The notes beneath the pieces are model-generated. The model ran no database searches. It saw only the letters and a program-made list of their open reading frames with translations, and had not been told where the DNA came from. Position numbers and translations under genes: made by a program. A stretch of 64,000 nt of DNA from the NCBI RefSeq assembly GCF_963677715.1, contig NZ_OY782495.1, positions 2,594,001 through 2,658,000 on the forward strand, read 5' to 3'. Shown here piece after piece: positions 11,187 to 19,253 of this stretch. This DNA comes from an uncultured Bacteroides sp. (GTDB lineage: Bacteria; Bacteroidota; Bacteroidia; Bacteroidales; Bacteroidaceae). Numbering within the stretch: the stretch's first letter is position 1; the number at the start of each line of letters is the position of its first letter.

Positions 11187-11633
11187 ATGAATTTAAGTAA
11201 TTTGAAACCTGCTGTTGGGGCTACGAAAACACGTAAGAGAGTTGGACGTGGTTCTGGGTCAGGTTTAGGTGGTACTTCTACAAGAGGACATAAAGGGGCT
11301 AAGTCTAGATCTGGATATTCAAAGAAAATAGGTTTTGAAGGTGGGCAAATGCCCCTTCAAAGGCGTGTCCCTAAATTTGGTTTTAAGAATATAAACCGAA
11401 TTGAGTATAAAGCAATTAATTTAGATGCGATTCAAAAACTTGCAGAAGAAAATAAATTGAATAAAGTTGGTTTAAATGATTTTATAGCAGCTGGATTTAT
11501 TTCAAATAGCCAATTAGTTAAAGTTTTAGGTAATGGCTTATTGACAGTTAAACTTGAGATACAGGCACATGCTTTTTCTAAAACAGCTATTGCTGCTATT
11601 GAAAGCGTTGGTGGAAATATAGTAAAACTATAA
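11187..11633 (+). CDS. rplO: 50S ribosomal protein L15
   Basis: The 148-residue L15 begins MNLSNLKPAVGATKTRKRVGRG, has the glycine-rich GSGLGGTSTRGHKGAKSRSG extension that threads 23S rRNA, and the GFEGGQMPLQRRVPKFGF signature. secY follows 4 bases after its stop. Confidence 0.98.
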   Translation: MNLSNLKPAVGATKTRKRVGRGSGSGLGGTSTRGHKGAKSRSGYSKKIGFEGGQMPLQRRVPKFGFKNINRIEYKAINLDAIQKLAEENKLNKVGLNDFIAAGFISNSQLVKVLGNGLLTVKLEIQAHAFSKTAIAAIESVGGNIVKL

Positions 11634-11637
11634 TTCA

Positions 11638-12984
11638 ATGAGAAAAGCTATTGAAACATTAAAGAATATTTGGAAGATAGAGGATCTGAGACAGCGGATC
11701 CTCATCACTACTCTATTTGTTGCGATTTATCGTTTTGGTTCATATATTGTTCTTCCAGGAATTAATCCAGGAATGTTAACGCAACTACATCAGCAAACTA
11801 GTGAAGGGCTTTTAGCCTTATTGAATATGTTTTCTGGTGGAGCTTTTTCGCATGCTTCAATTTTCGCATTAGGTATTATGCCGTATATTTCTGCTTCTAT
11901 TGTAATTCAGCTTCTGGGTATTGCAGTGCCTTACTTTCAGAAGTTGCAACGTGAAGGGGAAAGTGGTCAAAGGAAAATGAATCAATACACCCGCTATCTA
12001 ACGATTGCTATTTTATTGGTTCAAGCTCCTTCCTATTTGCTTAATCTAAAGATGCAAGCGGGCCCTTCTTTAAATGCTTCGTTGGATTGGACTTTATTTA
12101 TGTTCACATCAACTATTATTTTAGCTGCAGGTAGCATGTTTATACTATGGCTAGGTGAAAGAATTACTGATAAGGGTATTGGTAATGGCATTTCATTTAT
12201 TATTTTGGTCGGTATAATAGCTCGTCTACCTCAATCTTTATTTCAAGAGTTGGTTTCTCGCATGACCGATAAGACTGGTGGACTGATAATGTTTTTAATT
12301 GAAATAGTTTTTTTATTGTTTGTTATTGCTGCTGCTATTCTTCTTGTTCAAGGAACTCGAAAAGTTCCCGTACAGTATGCAAAACGAATTGTAGGTAATA
12401 AGCAATATGGTGGTGCTCGACAATACATTCCTCTGAAAGTTAATGCCGCAGGGGTTATGCCAATCATTTTTGCTCAGGCTATAATGTTTATTCCGATAAC
12501 TTTTATAGGTTTTTCTAATATAAATAATACGAATGGTTTTATTCATGCTTTTACTGACCATACAAGTTTCTTGTATAATTTGGTTTTTGCTGTAATGATT
12601 ATTTTGTTTACGTATTTTTATACTGCAATTACGATAAATCCTACTCAAATGGCAGAAGATATGAAAAGGAATAATGGCTTTATACCCGGTATTAAGCCAG
12701 GTAAGAAAACGGCTGAGTATATTGATGATATTATGTCACGTATTACTTTGCCAGGCTCTTTTTTCCTTTCTTTAGTTGCCATTATGCCTGCTTTTGCTGG
12801 TATTTTTGGAGTTAAAGCTGAATTTGCCCAATTTTTTGGTGGGACATCATTGTTAATCATTGTTGGTGTTGTGCTTGATACCTTACAGCAAATTGAAAGC
12901 CATTTATTAATGCGTCATTACGATGGTCTTTTAAAGTCTGGGAGAATTAAAGGACGCACAGGTTCTGGTGTAGCTGCATATTGA
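11638..12984 (+). CDS. secY: Preprotein translocase subunit SecY
   Basis: SecY (448 residues) is the channel of the Sec translocon in the inner membrane. About ten hydrophobic segments can be read, starting with ILITTLFVAIYRFGSYIVLPGI. The conserved plug-region sequence (LLALLNMFSGGAFSHASIFALGIMPYISASI) and the cytoplasmic loop GERITDKGIGNGIS are present. It closes the spc part of the cluster and is followed by a 361-base gap instead of map. Confidence 0.98.
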   Translation: MRKAIETLKNIWKIEDLRQRILITTLFVAIYRFGSYIVLPGINPGMLTQLHQQTSEGLLALLNMFSGGAFSHASIFALGIMPYISASIVIQLLGIAVPYFQKLQREGESGQRKMNQYTRYLTIAILLVQAPSYLLNLKMQAGPSLNASLDWTLFMFTSTIILAAGSMFILWLGERITDKGIGNGISFIILVGIIARLPQSLFQELVSRMTDKTGGLIMFLIEIVFLLFVIAAAILLVQGTRKVPVQYAKRIVGNKQYGGARQYIPLKVNAAGVMPIIFAQAIMFIPITFIGFSNINNTNGFIHAFTDHTSFLYNLVFAVMIILFTYFYTAITINPTQMAEDMKRNNGFIPGIKPGKKTAEYIDDIMSRITLPGSFFLSLVAIMPAFAGIFGVKAEFAQFFGGTSLLIIVGVVLDTLQQIESHLLMRHYDGLLKSGRIKGRTGSGVAAY

Positions 12985-13345
12985 TTTTATATTGTGATAT
13001 TGGGCTGAATAAGATGAAAATATAATTGGCTATTTGTTCTTCTTTAGTTTATAGCTAATTTGAATTAAGGTATAAATAAAAAGCTTGATAAGTTTCAGGA
13101 GTTTATATTGTGGTTGAGCTGACACTGAAGATTATATTATAGAATAGATTTTGTTATAGTTTATCTAATATTACCTATTTCCAATGTGGATTGTTATTCT
13201 CTTTATTAAATATTAGAGTTGTCGTGGAGCTAACTAATTATTATTTATTTTGAATATCAATTATGCTTTTATGGAAGAGAAAACTAGCTTTCTGTAATTT
13301 GATTTAAATAGATAAAGTTTAAGAAGATAAAGCAATATAAAAGAT
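12985..13345 (+). other. Intergenic gap where map is usually found
   Basis: No open reading frame of useful length or recognisable methionine aminopeptidase motif was found in this AT-rich stretch. In Bacteroides the gene between secY and infA is normally map. A weakly similar pair of short stretches, near 13112-13126 and 13222-13234, share GTGG(TT)GAGCT(G/A)AC, but no gene can be rebuilt from them. No promoter fully matching TAnnTTTG was seen, though a near-match TATTTTG lies at 13245-13251. Confidence 0.5.
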
Positions 13346-13564
13346 ATGGCAAAGCAATCTGCAATAGAGCAAGATGGAGTTATAGTTGAGGCATTGTCTA
13401 ATGCAATGTTTCGTGTTGAGTTAGAAAATGGGCATGAGATTACGGCCCATATTTCTGGTAAGATGAGAATGCATTATATTAAAATTTTGCCAGGTGATAG
13501 AGTTAGAGTGGAAATGTCTCCTTATGACTTGTCTAAGGGGCGAATTGTATTTAGATATAAATAA
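13346..13564 (+). CDS. infA: Translation initiation factor IF-1
   Basis: This 72-residue single OB-fold protein has the IF-1 signatures [36 protein letters not shown] and [19 protein letters not shown]-1 binds the 30S A site during initiation. Eight bases separate it from rpmJ. Confidence 0.98.
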   Translation: MAKQSAIEQDGVIVEALSNAMFRVELENGHEITAHISGKMRMHYIKILPGDRVRVEMSPYDLSKGRIVFRYK

Positions 13565-13572
13565 TATAGAAT

Positions 13573-13689
13573 ATGAAAGTAAGAGCATCTTTAAAAAAAA
13601 GGACGCCGGAATGTAAGATAGTAAGGCGTAATGGTTGTTTATATGTTATTAATAAGAAAAACCCTAAATTTAAACAACGTCAAGGATAA
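13573..13689 (+). CDS. rpmJ: 50S ribosomal protein L36, zinc-ligand-poor form
   Basis: A 38-residue frame from ATG 13573 to TAA 13687-13689 translates as [20 protein letters not shown], with the C-terminus [12 protein letters not shown]. The ends are diagnostic of L36. Of the usual Cys-Cys-Cys-His zinc ligands only Cys14 is in place; a second cysteine (Cys22) is out of register. This is therefore the form that does not bind zinc. Confidence 0.95.
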   Translation: MKVRASLKKRTPECKIVRRNGCLYVINKKNPKFKQRQG

Positions 13690-13722
13690 ATTGTTATTTT
13701 TGCAAAAACAATAATTTTATAT

Positions 13723-14103
13723 ATGGCTATAAGAATAGTTGGTGTAGATTTACCTCAAAATAAAAGAGGTGAGATAGCGTTGACCTATGTCTATGGAATA
13801 GGTCGTAGTAGTTCAGCTAAAATACTCGAAAAAGCTGGCGTAGATAGAGATCTTAAAGTTAAAGATTGGTCAGATGATCAAGCTGCAATGATTCGCGAAA
13901 TAATTGGATCGGAGTTTAAAGTGGAGGGTGATCTTCGCTCTGAGGTGCAATTGAATATTAAAAGATTAATGGATATTGGTTGTTATCGTGGAGTACGTCA
14001 TCGTATTGGTTTGCCTGTTAGAGGGCAAAGTACCAAGAATAATGCTCGTACTCGTAAAGGAAGAAAGAAAACTGTTGCTAATAAGAAAAAAGCTACTAAA
14101 TAA
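13723..14103 (+). CDS. rpsM: 30S ribosomal protein S13
   Basis: The 126-residue S13 begins [27 protein letters not shown] and has the C-terminal signature [28 protein letters not shown] with a lysine-rich tail. It forms bridges to the 50S subunit. It begins the alpha-operon block (rpsM-rpsK-rpsD-rpoA-rplQ). Confidence 0.98.
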   Translation: MAIRIVGVDLPQNKRGEIALTYVYGIGRSSSAKILEKAGVDRDLKVKDWSDDQAAMIREIIGSEFKVEGDLRSEVQLNIKRLMDIGCYRGVRHRIGLPVRGQSTKNNARTRKGRKKTVANKKKATK

Positions 14104-14114
14104 TAATTGTTGAT

Positions 14115-14504
14115 ATGGCAAAAAAAACAGTCGCAGCAAAAAAGAGAAATGTAAAGGTAGATGCTAATGGTCAGTTACATGTTCATTCATCTTTTAATAA
14201 TATTATTGTTTCTCTTGCAAATAGTGAAGGGCAGATAATTTCATGGTCGTCTGCGGGTAAGATGGGCTTTAGAGGTTCTAAAAAGAATACTCCTTATGCT
14301 GCTCAGATGGCTGCACAAGATTGTGCGAAAATTGCATTTGATCTTGGTCTAAGAAAGGTTAAAGCTTATGTAAAAGGTCCAGGTAACGGTAGAGAATCTG
14401 CAATTAGGACTATTCATGGTGCGGGTATTGAAGTTACAGAGATTGTTGATGTAACTCCGTTACCTCATAATGGATGTCGTCCTCCAAAAAGACGTAGAGT
14501 TTAA
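14115..14504 (+). CDS. rpsK: 30S ribosomal protein S11
   Basis: The 129-residue S11 contains [21 protein letters not shown] and the signature [22 protein letters not shown], and ends with [18 protein letters not shown]. It lies in the 30S platform by the E-site mRNA. A 110-base gap follows, with a weak promoter-like TAATTTTG at 14531-14538. Confidence 0.98.
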   Translation: MAKKTVAAKKRNVKVDANGQLHVHSSFNNIIVSLANSEGQIISWSSAGKMGFRGSKKNTPYAAQMAAQDCAKIAFDLGLRKVKAYVKGPGNGRESAIRTIHGAGIEVTEIVDVTPLPHNGCRPPKRRRV

Positions 14505-14614
14505 ATCTTATCATTAATTAAAGTGATCCTTAATTTTGTTTTGCATATTCTTTTTATAATTATTGTTTTAATAAATTAGGTTCATGTTTACAATACATAT
14601 AAATATTAAATAAA

Positions 14615-15220
14615 ATGGCTAGATATACTGGACCAAAGTCAAAAATCGCTCGTAAATTCGGTGAAGGTATTTTTGGAGCTGACAAGGTTTTGTCAAAAAA
14701 GAATTATCCTCCAGGACAACATGGTAATTCTCGAAAAAAAAAGACTTCAGAATATGGAATTCAACTTCGTGAGAAGCAAAAGGCGAAATATACATATGGA
14801 GTTTTAGAGAAACAATTCCGAAATTTGTTTGAGAAAGCAGAATCGGCAAAAGGTATTACGGGAGAGATTCTTCTTCAATTGCTCGAGGGGCGTTTAGATA
14901 ATGTGGTTTTCCGCTTAGGAATAGCACCAACGCGTGCTTCTGCTCGTCAATTTGTAAGTCACATGCATATAACTGTTGATGGGAAGGTTGTTAATATTCC
15001 CTCCTATTCAGTGAAACCAGGGCAGTTAGTGGGTGTCCGTGAAAGATCTAAATCTTTAGAAATGATAGCTAATTCTCTTGCTGGTTTTAATCATAGTAAA
15101 TATCCTTGGTTGGAATGGGATGATACTACAAAAGTAGGTAAATTATTGCATATTCCTGAGCGTACAGACATACCTGAGAATATTAAAGAGCATTTGATCG
15201 TAGAGTTATATTCTAAATAA
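14615..15220 (+). CDS. rpsD: 30S ribosomal protein S4
   Basis: The 201-residue S4 starts [21 protein letters not shown] and carries the S4 RNA-binding domain near residues 93-150 ([32 protein letters not shown]). It is a primary assembly protein and represses the alpha operon in E. coli. It starts 110 bases after rpsK, more than elsewhere in this block. Confidence 0.98.
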   Translation: MARYTGPKSKIARKFGEGIFGADKVLSKKNYPPGQHGNSRKKKTSEYGIQLREKQKAKYTYGVLEKQFRNLFEKAESAKGITGEILLQLLEGRLDNVVFRLGIAPTRASARQFVSHMHITVDGKVVNIPSYSVKPGQLVGVRERSKSLEMIANSLAGFNHSKYPWLEWDDTTKVGKLLHIPERTDIPENIKEHLIVELYSK

Positions 15221-15231
15221 TAATTAATTTC

Positions 15232-16224
15232 ATGGCGATATTAGCATTTCAAAAACCTGATAAAGTATTAATGTTGGAAGCGGACCCTAAATTCGGTAAA
15301 TTTGAATTTCGTCCGTTGGAACCCGGTTTTGGTATTACTGTAGGTAATGCATTGCGCCGTATTCTTCTTTCTTCATTGGAAGGTTTTGCTATCACCACTA
15401 TAAAAATAAGCGGTGTAGAGCATGAGTTTTCCAGTGTGCCGGGAGTTAAAGAAGATGTTACTAACATTATATTGAATCTCAAACAAGTGAGGTTTAGGCA
15501 GATAGTTGAAGAATTTGAAAGTGAGAAAGTTAGTATTACAGTTGAGAATTCAAGTGAATTTAAAGCCGGTGATATAGGTAAGTATTTGACTGGATTTGAG
15601 GTGTTAAATCCTGAATTAGTTATTTGCCATTTGGACTCTAAAGCGAATATTCAAATTGATATTATGATCAATAAGGGGCGTGGATATGTTCCTGCTGATG
15701 AAAATCGCGAATATTGTACTGATGTTAACGTTATTCCTATTGACTCCATTTATACTCCTATACGTAATGTAAAGTATTTAGTTGAAAATTTTCGTGTTGA
15801 GCAAAAAACTGATTATGAAAAATTAGTATTTGAAATTACAACTGACGGTTCTATCCATCCGAAGGAAGCACTTAAAGAGGCCGCTAAGATTCTCATTCAT
15901 CATTTTATGTTATTTTCTGATGAAAAAATAACTCTTGAGAATACAGATGTTGATGGAAATGAAGAATTTGACGAAGAGGTTTTACATATGCGTCAATTGC
16001 TGAAAACTAAGCTTGTTGATATGGACTTATCAGTTCGTGCTCTCAATTGTTTGAAGGCTGCGGATGTTGAGACACTTGGCGATTTGGTTCAGTTTAACAA
16101 GACTGATTTATTAAAATTTAGAAATTTCGGAAAGAAATCTCTTACTGAACTTGATGATTTACTTGAGAGTTTGAGCTTATCCTTTGGGACTGATATCTCA
16201 AAATATAAATTAGAAAAAGAATAA
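15232..16224 (+). CDS. rpoA: RNA polymerase alpha subunit
   Basis: Alpha (330 residues) has the N-terminal dimerisation domain ([24 protein letters not shown]) and the flexible-linked C-terminal DNA- and activator-binding domain (LDMSVRALN-type segment here [23 protein letters not shown], then [13 protein letters not shown]). It assembles the polymerase core. rplQ follows after 2 bases. Confidence 0.98.
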   Translation: MAILAFQKPDKVLMLEADPKFGKFEFRPLEPGFGITVGNALRRILLSSLEGFAITTIKISGVEHEFSSVPGVKEDVTNIILNLKQVRFRQIVEEFESEKVSITVENSSEFKAGDIGKYLTGFEVLNPELVICHLDSKANIQIDIMINKGRGYVPADENREYCTDVNVIPIDSIYTPIRNVKYLVENFRVEQKTDYEKLVFEITTDGSIHPKEALKEAAKILIHHFMLFSDEKITLENTDVDGNEEFDEEVLHMRQLLKTKLVDMDLSVRALNCLKAADVETLGDLVQFNKTDLLKFRNFGKKSLTELDDLLESLSLSFGTDISKYKLEKE

Positions 16225-16226
16225 AA

Positions 16227-16715
16227 ATGAGACATAATAAGAAATTTAATCATTTAGGTCGTACTGCTTCTCACAGAGGGGCTATGTTGTCTAATATGGC
16301 TTGTTCTTTGATCAAGCATAAGAGAATCACTACGACTGTAGCAAAGGCAAAAGCCCTAAAAACAATTATAGAACCTTTGATTACTAGATCTAAAGATGAT
16401 ACTACAAATTCGCGTCGTATCGTATTTAGTAATTTGCAGGATAAGTTTGCTGTAACAGAACTTTTTAAAGAGATTTCGGTAAAAGTAGCAGATCGTCCAG
16501 GTGGATATACACGTATTATTAAAATAGGTAATCGTCTAGGTGATAATGCAGAAATGTGTTTTATTGAGCTAGTCGACTATGATGAAAATATGGCTAAAGA
16601 AATAACCACAAAGAAAGCGACACGTACTCGTCGTTCTAAGAAAGTAACTGATGATGTTGTGGCTGATTCTCCGATAGTTGAACTTCCAGTGGAAGAGGGA
16701 AAAGAAGAGGAATAA
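16227..16715 (+). CDS. rplQ: 50S ribosomal protein L17
   Basis: The first 115 residues ([23 protein letters not shown], then [38 protein letters not shown]) are the conserved L17 core. A tail of about 45 residues, rich in Lys, Arg, Thr and then Glu, follows; longer tails are usual in Bacteroidetes. It is the last gene of the supercluster and is followed by a hairpin terminator. Confidence 0.97.
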   Translation: MRHNKKFNHLGRTASHRGAMLSNMACSLIKHKRITTTVAKAKALKTIIEPLITRSKDDTTNSRRIVFSNLQDKFAVTELFKEISVKVADRPGGYTRIIKIGNRLGDNAEMCFIELVDYDENMAKEITTKKATRTRRSKKVTDDVVADSPIVELPVEEGKEEE

Positions 16716-16780
16716 CAATTATATTGTTAATCACTTATTTGCCCTCAAAAAAAAGTTTTGGGCGGATTAATAAAAAGGTT

Positions 16781-16822
16781 AAGGATCTAGAGTTCGATAT
16801 TTCATCGGACTCTTTCCTTTTA
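16781..16822 (+). terminator. Likely terminator of the ribosomal supercluster
   Basis: AGAGTTCGAT (16789-16798) pairs with ATCGGACTCT (16804-16813) around the loop ATTTC, with one G-U pair. AAGGA and TCCTT extend the stem, followed by TTTT. It is the first strong hairpin after rplQ. Confidence 0.65.
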
Positions 16823-16849
16823 GACTAAGTTTGATTTTCTCTTTATTAT

Positions 16850-17098
16850 GTAAGCATTCGGGCGTCTGTGCGAAAACTACTTTTAGAAGAATAGTGGTCC
16901 TCTTAAGTTCAGTAAGCGCTCATTGTATGGCTCTTGCGAACTCCCGAATTCTGCTTTACTTTTGCGTCGTAAGCATTCGGCAACCCCCGTTGTGAACAGG
17001 AATTAGAAATACATTGAAAATGGGAATCCCACTACAGTAAATATGGGAACAAAAGTACAGTAATAAGTTATCATTATTATTAGCCTGAGTATCTTGGC
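16850..17098. repeat. Loose IS66-type ends and unexplained DNA
   Basis: GTAAGCATTCGG occurs at 16850-16861 and again at 16969-16980. The second copy continues with CAACCCCCGTTGTG, close to the left end of the IS66 element downstream (GTAAGCATTCGGTTAACCCC). These look like remnants of earlier IS66-type elements. A direct repeat of ATGGGAA followed by ACAGTAA lies near 17020-17063. No gene was seen here. Confidence 0.5.
16934..16964 (+). promoter_or_regulatory. Promoter-like sequence in the IS debris
   Basis: TTGC at 16934-16937, a 19-base spacer, and TACTTTTG at 16957-16964 resemble the Bacteroidetes promoter. It points into a region without an intact gene, so a role is uncertain. Confidence 0.3.
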
Positions 17099-17283
17099 TG
17101 GAAAAAATGGATGATACCCACCCAGCTAAATCGGTGATACCCGTTCGCTTTAATGCACGATTCAGTAGGCGTTACAAAAATAGCTATTTTTTTCTCATGC
17201 TTTCACCAGTAAGCAAAAAACGCTGTGCTGTATGCACAATTCTGTCCAAAACAGCATCTGCCACGGTGGTGTTTGCATCCAGT
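17099..17283 (-). pseudogene. istB 3' fragment
   Basis: Read on the minus strand, this holds the last 30-odd codons of an istB ATPase (ending in a Met-Arg-Lys-Lys-type tail) plus the right terminal repeat of an IS21-family element. It differs from the intact copy at about ten scattered positions, so it comes from a related element rather than a recent duplication. Confidence 0.6.
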
Positions 17284-17364
17284 GAATATATCACCCCAAA
17301 TGTGCCACTTGTATCACTCACTAATGTGCCGGATATATCACTCTTAAATGTGCCATTTTTCACA
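17099..17364 (-). mobile_element. Internally deleted IS21-family derivative
   Basis: Bases 17099-17283 are a near-identical reverse-complement copy of the right end of the intact IS21 element (24108-24291), including the last part of istB. The similarity then stops abruptly. The remaining 80 bases hold three spaced repeats of the type (T/C)GGCACATT followed by GTGATA when read on the minus strand, like the multiple transposase sites of an IS21 left end, and finish at TTTTTCACA. Both outer ends read TG inwards (TGGAAAAAATGG and TGTGAAAAATGG) and GGC flanks both sides. It looks like a small non-autonomous derivative. Confidence 0.6.
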
Positions 17365-17423
17365 GGCTGTAATTAGATTGCTAAAGTAATTATTTATTTT
17401 GTTTTTTATGTTTCATTGACTCT

Positions 17424-17455
17424 CCTTTTTTATGGAAAGCTTACCATAAAAAAGG
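17424..17455. repeat. 12-base perfect hairpin beside RIT remnant
   Basis: CCTTTTTTATGG (17424-17435) and CCATAAAAAAGG (17444-17455) pair perfectly around 8 bases. A second, wider inverted pair, TAATTAGATTG (17370-17380) and CAATCTAATTA (17465-17475), encloses it. It abuts the outer end of the RIT remnant. Confidence 0.6.
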
Positions 17456-17823
17456 TTATGGAAACAATCTAATTATGTAAAGCCCATTGCAAAGCATATT
17501 GATTATGGGCATATTACAAGCATACTTTGCGTTTGAACTTTACATAATATTCATTTCTTATCGAGTCCATTGAGCCATGAGACCAAGTCACTATTATCAA
17601 CCCATTCCCCAATAACATCAGAAGGAGTGAGGTTTTCAGAGGTCTTTTCAATAGCCTCTCTTTTCTGTTTTGAGTCGGCTCTCGCATATATCTCAGTTGT
17701 CTGTATTGAGGAGTGTCCCAATAAGTCTCGTATCCACACAAAGTTGACCCTTGATTGAAGAAGATGCATTGCCCGACTATGTCGCAGTTGATGGCAACTG
17801 GTTATCTCGGGAATGAGATTCAA
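17456..17823 (-). mobile_element. Remnant of a second recombinase-in-trio element
   Basis: This has the end layout of the intact RIT element at 19172: TTATG at 17456, then 12 bases, then TTATGTAAAG (17473-17482), and an inverted CTTTACATAA at 17538-17547. After it comes the 3' end of a tyrosine recombinase gene on the minus strand, as in the intact element. The distance spanned by the paired repeats is 75 bases here against 65 in the intact copy. The remnant is cut at 17823/17824, where IS3 sequence begins. Confidence 0.6.
17551..17823 (-). pseudogene. C-terminal fragment of a RitC-type tyrosine recombinase
   Basis: The 90 codons contain the last catalytic motifs of the family: HQLRHS (His-x-x-Arg), LLGHSS and the nucleophile tyrosine in TTEIYAR. 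The sequence resembles the end of the intact third recombinase at 19246-20274 (for example LIPEITSCHQLRHS against LIPTNISPHKLRHS) and also ends in a WLxGLxK motif. The first three quarters of the gene are missing at the junction with IS3 DNA, so it cannot be active. Confidence 0.7.
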
Positions 17824-18046
17824 AAATGGTTATGGATATGGTAGAAAAGGCTCAAAACAAAATAGACATACCCCAAGAACTTGTTTTGCACTCGGATCAA
17901 GGATGGCATTATCAGCATAAACAATATCAAATGAGACTTAAACGCAATGGCATAATACAAAGCATGTCTCGCAAAGGGAATTGTTTAGATAATGCTTTCA
18001 TGGAGAATTTCTTTGGTATTATGAAGTCCTAATTATTATATTTACA
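17824..18046 (+). pseudogene. IS3-family transposase fragment, left part
   Basis: The frame beginning near 17826 reads the C-terminal part of an IS3-family OrfB integrase: LVLHSDQGWHYQHKQYQM (second Asp), then SMSRKGNCLDNAFMENFFG (final Glu). The 5' part is lost at 17823. A TAA (18030-18032) replaces an expected GAA codon after FFGIMKS, and the frame then continues as LLYL up to 18046, where the IS66 element begins. The gene continues at 26945. Confidence 0.75.
18039..18046. repeat. IS66 target-site duplication, left copy
   Basis: TATTTACA directly precedes the IS66 end GTAAGCATTCGG and is repeated exactly at 26937-26944, immediately after the other end. Eight bases is the normal duplication length of the IS66 family. 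Removing one copy with the element joins the IS3 reading frame. Confidence 0.93.
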
Positions 18047-18057
18047 GTAAGCATTCG

Positions 18058-18063
18058 GTTAAC
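18058..18063. repeat. IS21 target-site duplication, left copy
   Basis: GTTAAC here and at 24292-24297 flank the IS21-family element exactly. Removing the element with one copy restores the IS66 left terminal repeat. Confidence 0.85.
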
Positions 18064-18072
18064 TGGGTAAAT

Positions 18073-18354
18073 CGGAGTATTCCCATCCATAAAACCGATT
18101 TTAAATATCCCTAAAAGCGGGTTAAAACGGGTCTAAAAAACGGAGCATTGCCGTTCATTTCTTAAGAAAATGAGCAAAACCGGGCAAAAAAACGGAACAT
18201 TGCCACCCAGTCATCATCCAAGACAGGAAAATGACTCATAAAACGGAGCATTGCCGTTCATTTTAGCCTTCCAATCTTTTGGAAATCAACCCGAAACGGA
18301 GCATTGCCGTTCACTCAGATTGGTTTCTCAAAAAGTCGGAGCATTGCCATTCAT
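18073..18354 (+). repeat. Array of IS21 left-end repeats
   Basis: The motif CGGAGCATTGCCGTTCAT or a close variant starts at 18141, 18193, 18244, 18297 and 18337, and a diverged terminal copy starts at 18073. The middle spacings are 51-53 bases, about five helical turns. Related copies occur in the inverted right end (24241-24291). Multiple terminal binding sites for the transposase are known in IS21-family elements, so these are probably IstA sites. Confidence 0.75.
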
Positions 18355-18392
18355 TTTTTTATTTTGCAGGCATTTCACCAAACGATTCAGCC

Positions 18393-19171
18393 ATGGCAGG
18401 TAAAACTAAAGAAATGAGTAAGATAAAACAAGTATTACGTCAACATTTAGACGGAGTTTCTAACCGCAAGATTGCAGATAATCTGAGCTTGAATAAAGAG
18501 ACGGTCAACAAATATGTCCGCAGGGCTGTTGAAGACCGCATGAAGCTCACTGAACTTTTGGAACTGGAAGACCCGGTGCTTGAGTATCGTATGACTGGAG
18601 GACATCCCGCATACGTTGACGACCGTTTTGAAACATTTAAGCTCAAGCTCCCTTATTTTGAGCGACAAATGGGACATAAACATGTCACTCTGAAAAAACT
18701 CTGGGAAGAATACATCCTGGAGAATCCCAATGGCTACCAGTTAACCCAGTTCCGCTATCACTACGGTCAGAATACCAAGGCCAAAGAACGTCCATCGACT
18801 ATTTTGAAAGATCTTTATGTACCCGGGGAGAAAGGCTATCTTGACTTTGCCGGCGATACGCTGGAATACATCGACCGTGAGACGGGAGAGATCGTACGTC
18901 CTCAAACCTTTGTAGCTAGCTTGCCTTGTACGGACTACGGCTATGCTCTTGCCGTCCCTTCGCAGAAGAGTGAAGACTTCGTCTATGCCGTCATGCGCTT
19001 TCTTGGGGCAATAGGAGGTGTGCCCAAAATACTGGTTCCTGACAACCTGAAAGCCGCGGTGGTTAAGTCTGATCCATACGAGCCTGATATCAACAGGATA
19101 CTGGAGGATTTAGCCAACCATTACGGCTGTGTGGTTCTTCCCGCACGTCCGCGCAAGCCGAAAGACAAATC
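18393..19171 (+). pseudogene. istA: IS21 transposase IstA, 5' part
   Basis: From ATG 18393 the frame reads MAGKTKEMSKIKQVLRQHLDGVSNRKIADNL, an N-terminal helix-turn-helix, then the integrase core with the first Asp in GYLDFAGD and the second in ILVPDNLKAAV. At KPKDKS the RIT element begins, and the frame ends nine codons into it at a TAA (19194-19196). The missing catalytic Glu lies in the 3' part at 22655. The joined gene would encode about 523 residues. An upstream extension of the frame to 18279 lies within the end repeats and is not favoured. Confidence 0.85.
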
Positions 19172-19198
19172 TTATGACAAGTATTTTGTTATGTAAAG
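19172..19198 (+). repeat. RIT terminal inverted repeat, left
   Basis: It begins TTATGACAAGTATT and ends TTATGTAAAG. It matches the inverted sequence at 22601-22627 at 26 of 27 positions. Confidence 0.88.
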
Positions 19199-19253
19199 GC
19201 TGCTTCCCATATTATTGAGAAACAGTCTTATTTGAAGGATTTCCTTTACATAA
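19189..19253. repeat. Paired 10-base repeats at RIT left end
   Basis: TTATGTAAAGG at 19189-19199 faces CCTTTACATAA at 19243-19253, spanning 65 bases. The right end has the same pair over the same distance (22546-22610). The inner copy overlaps the 3' end of the third recombinase gene. They may be recombinase binding sites. Confidence 0.6.

Noticed and set aside
12985-13345. A decayed map gene in the secY-infA gap
   Set aside because: Short stretches such as Tyr-Phe-Glu-Tyr near 13242 vaguely recall the Map C-terminus, but no run of several residues in one frame could be matched, so no pseudogene is claimed.
18073-18354. A CRISPR array
   Set aside because: The repeats are spaced regularly, but they are short, variable, lie at the tip of an IS21 element and have related copies in its other end; no cas gene is present.
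18279-18392. An upstream start for istA
   Set aside because: The extra 38 codons run through the terminal repeats; the ATG at 18393 begins a typical IstA N-terminus.
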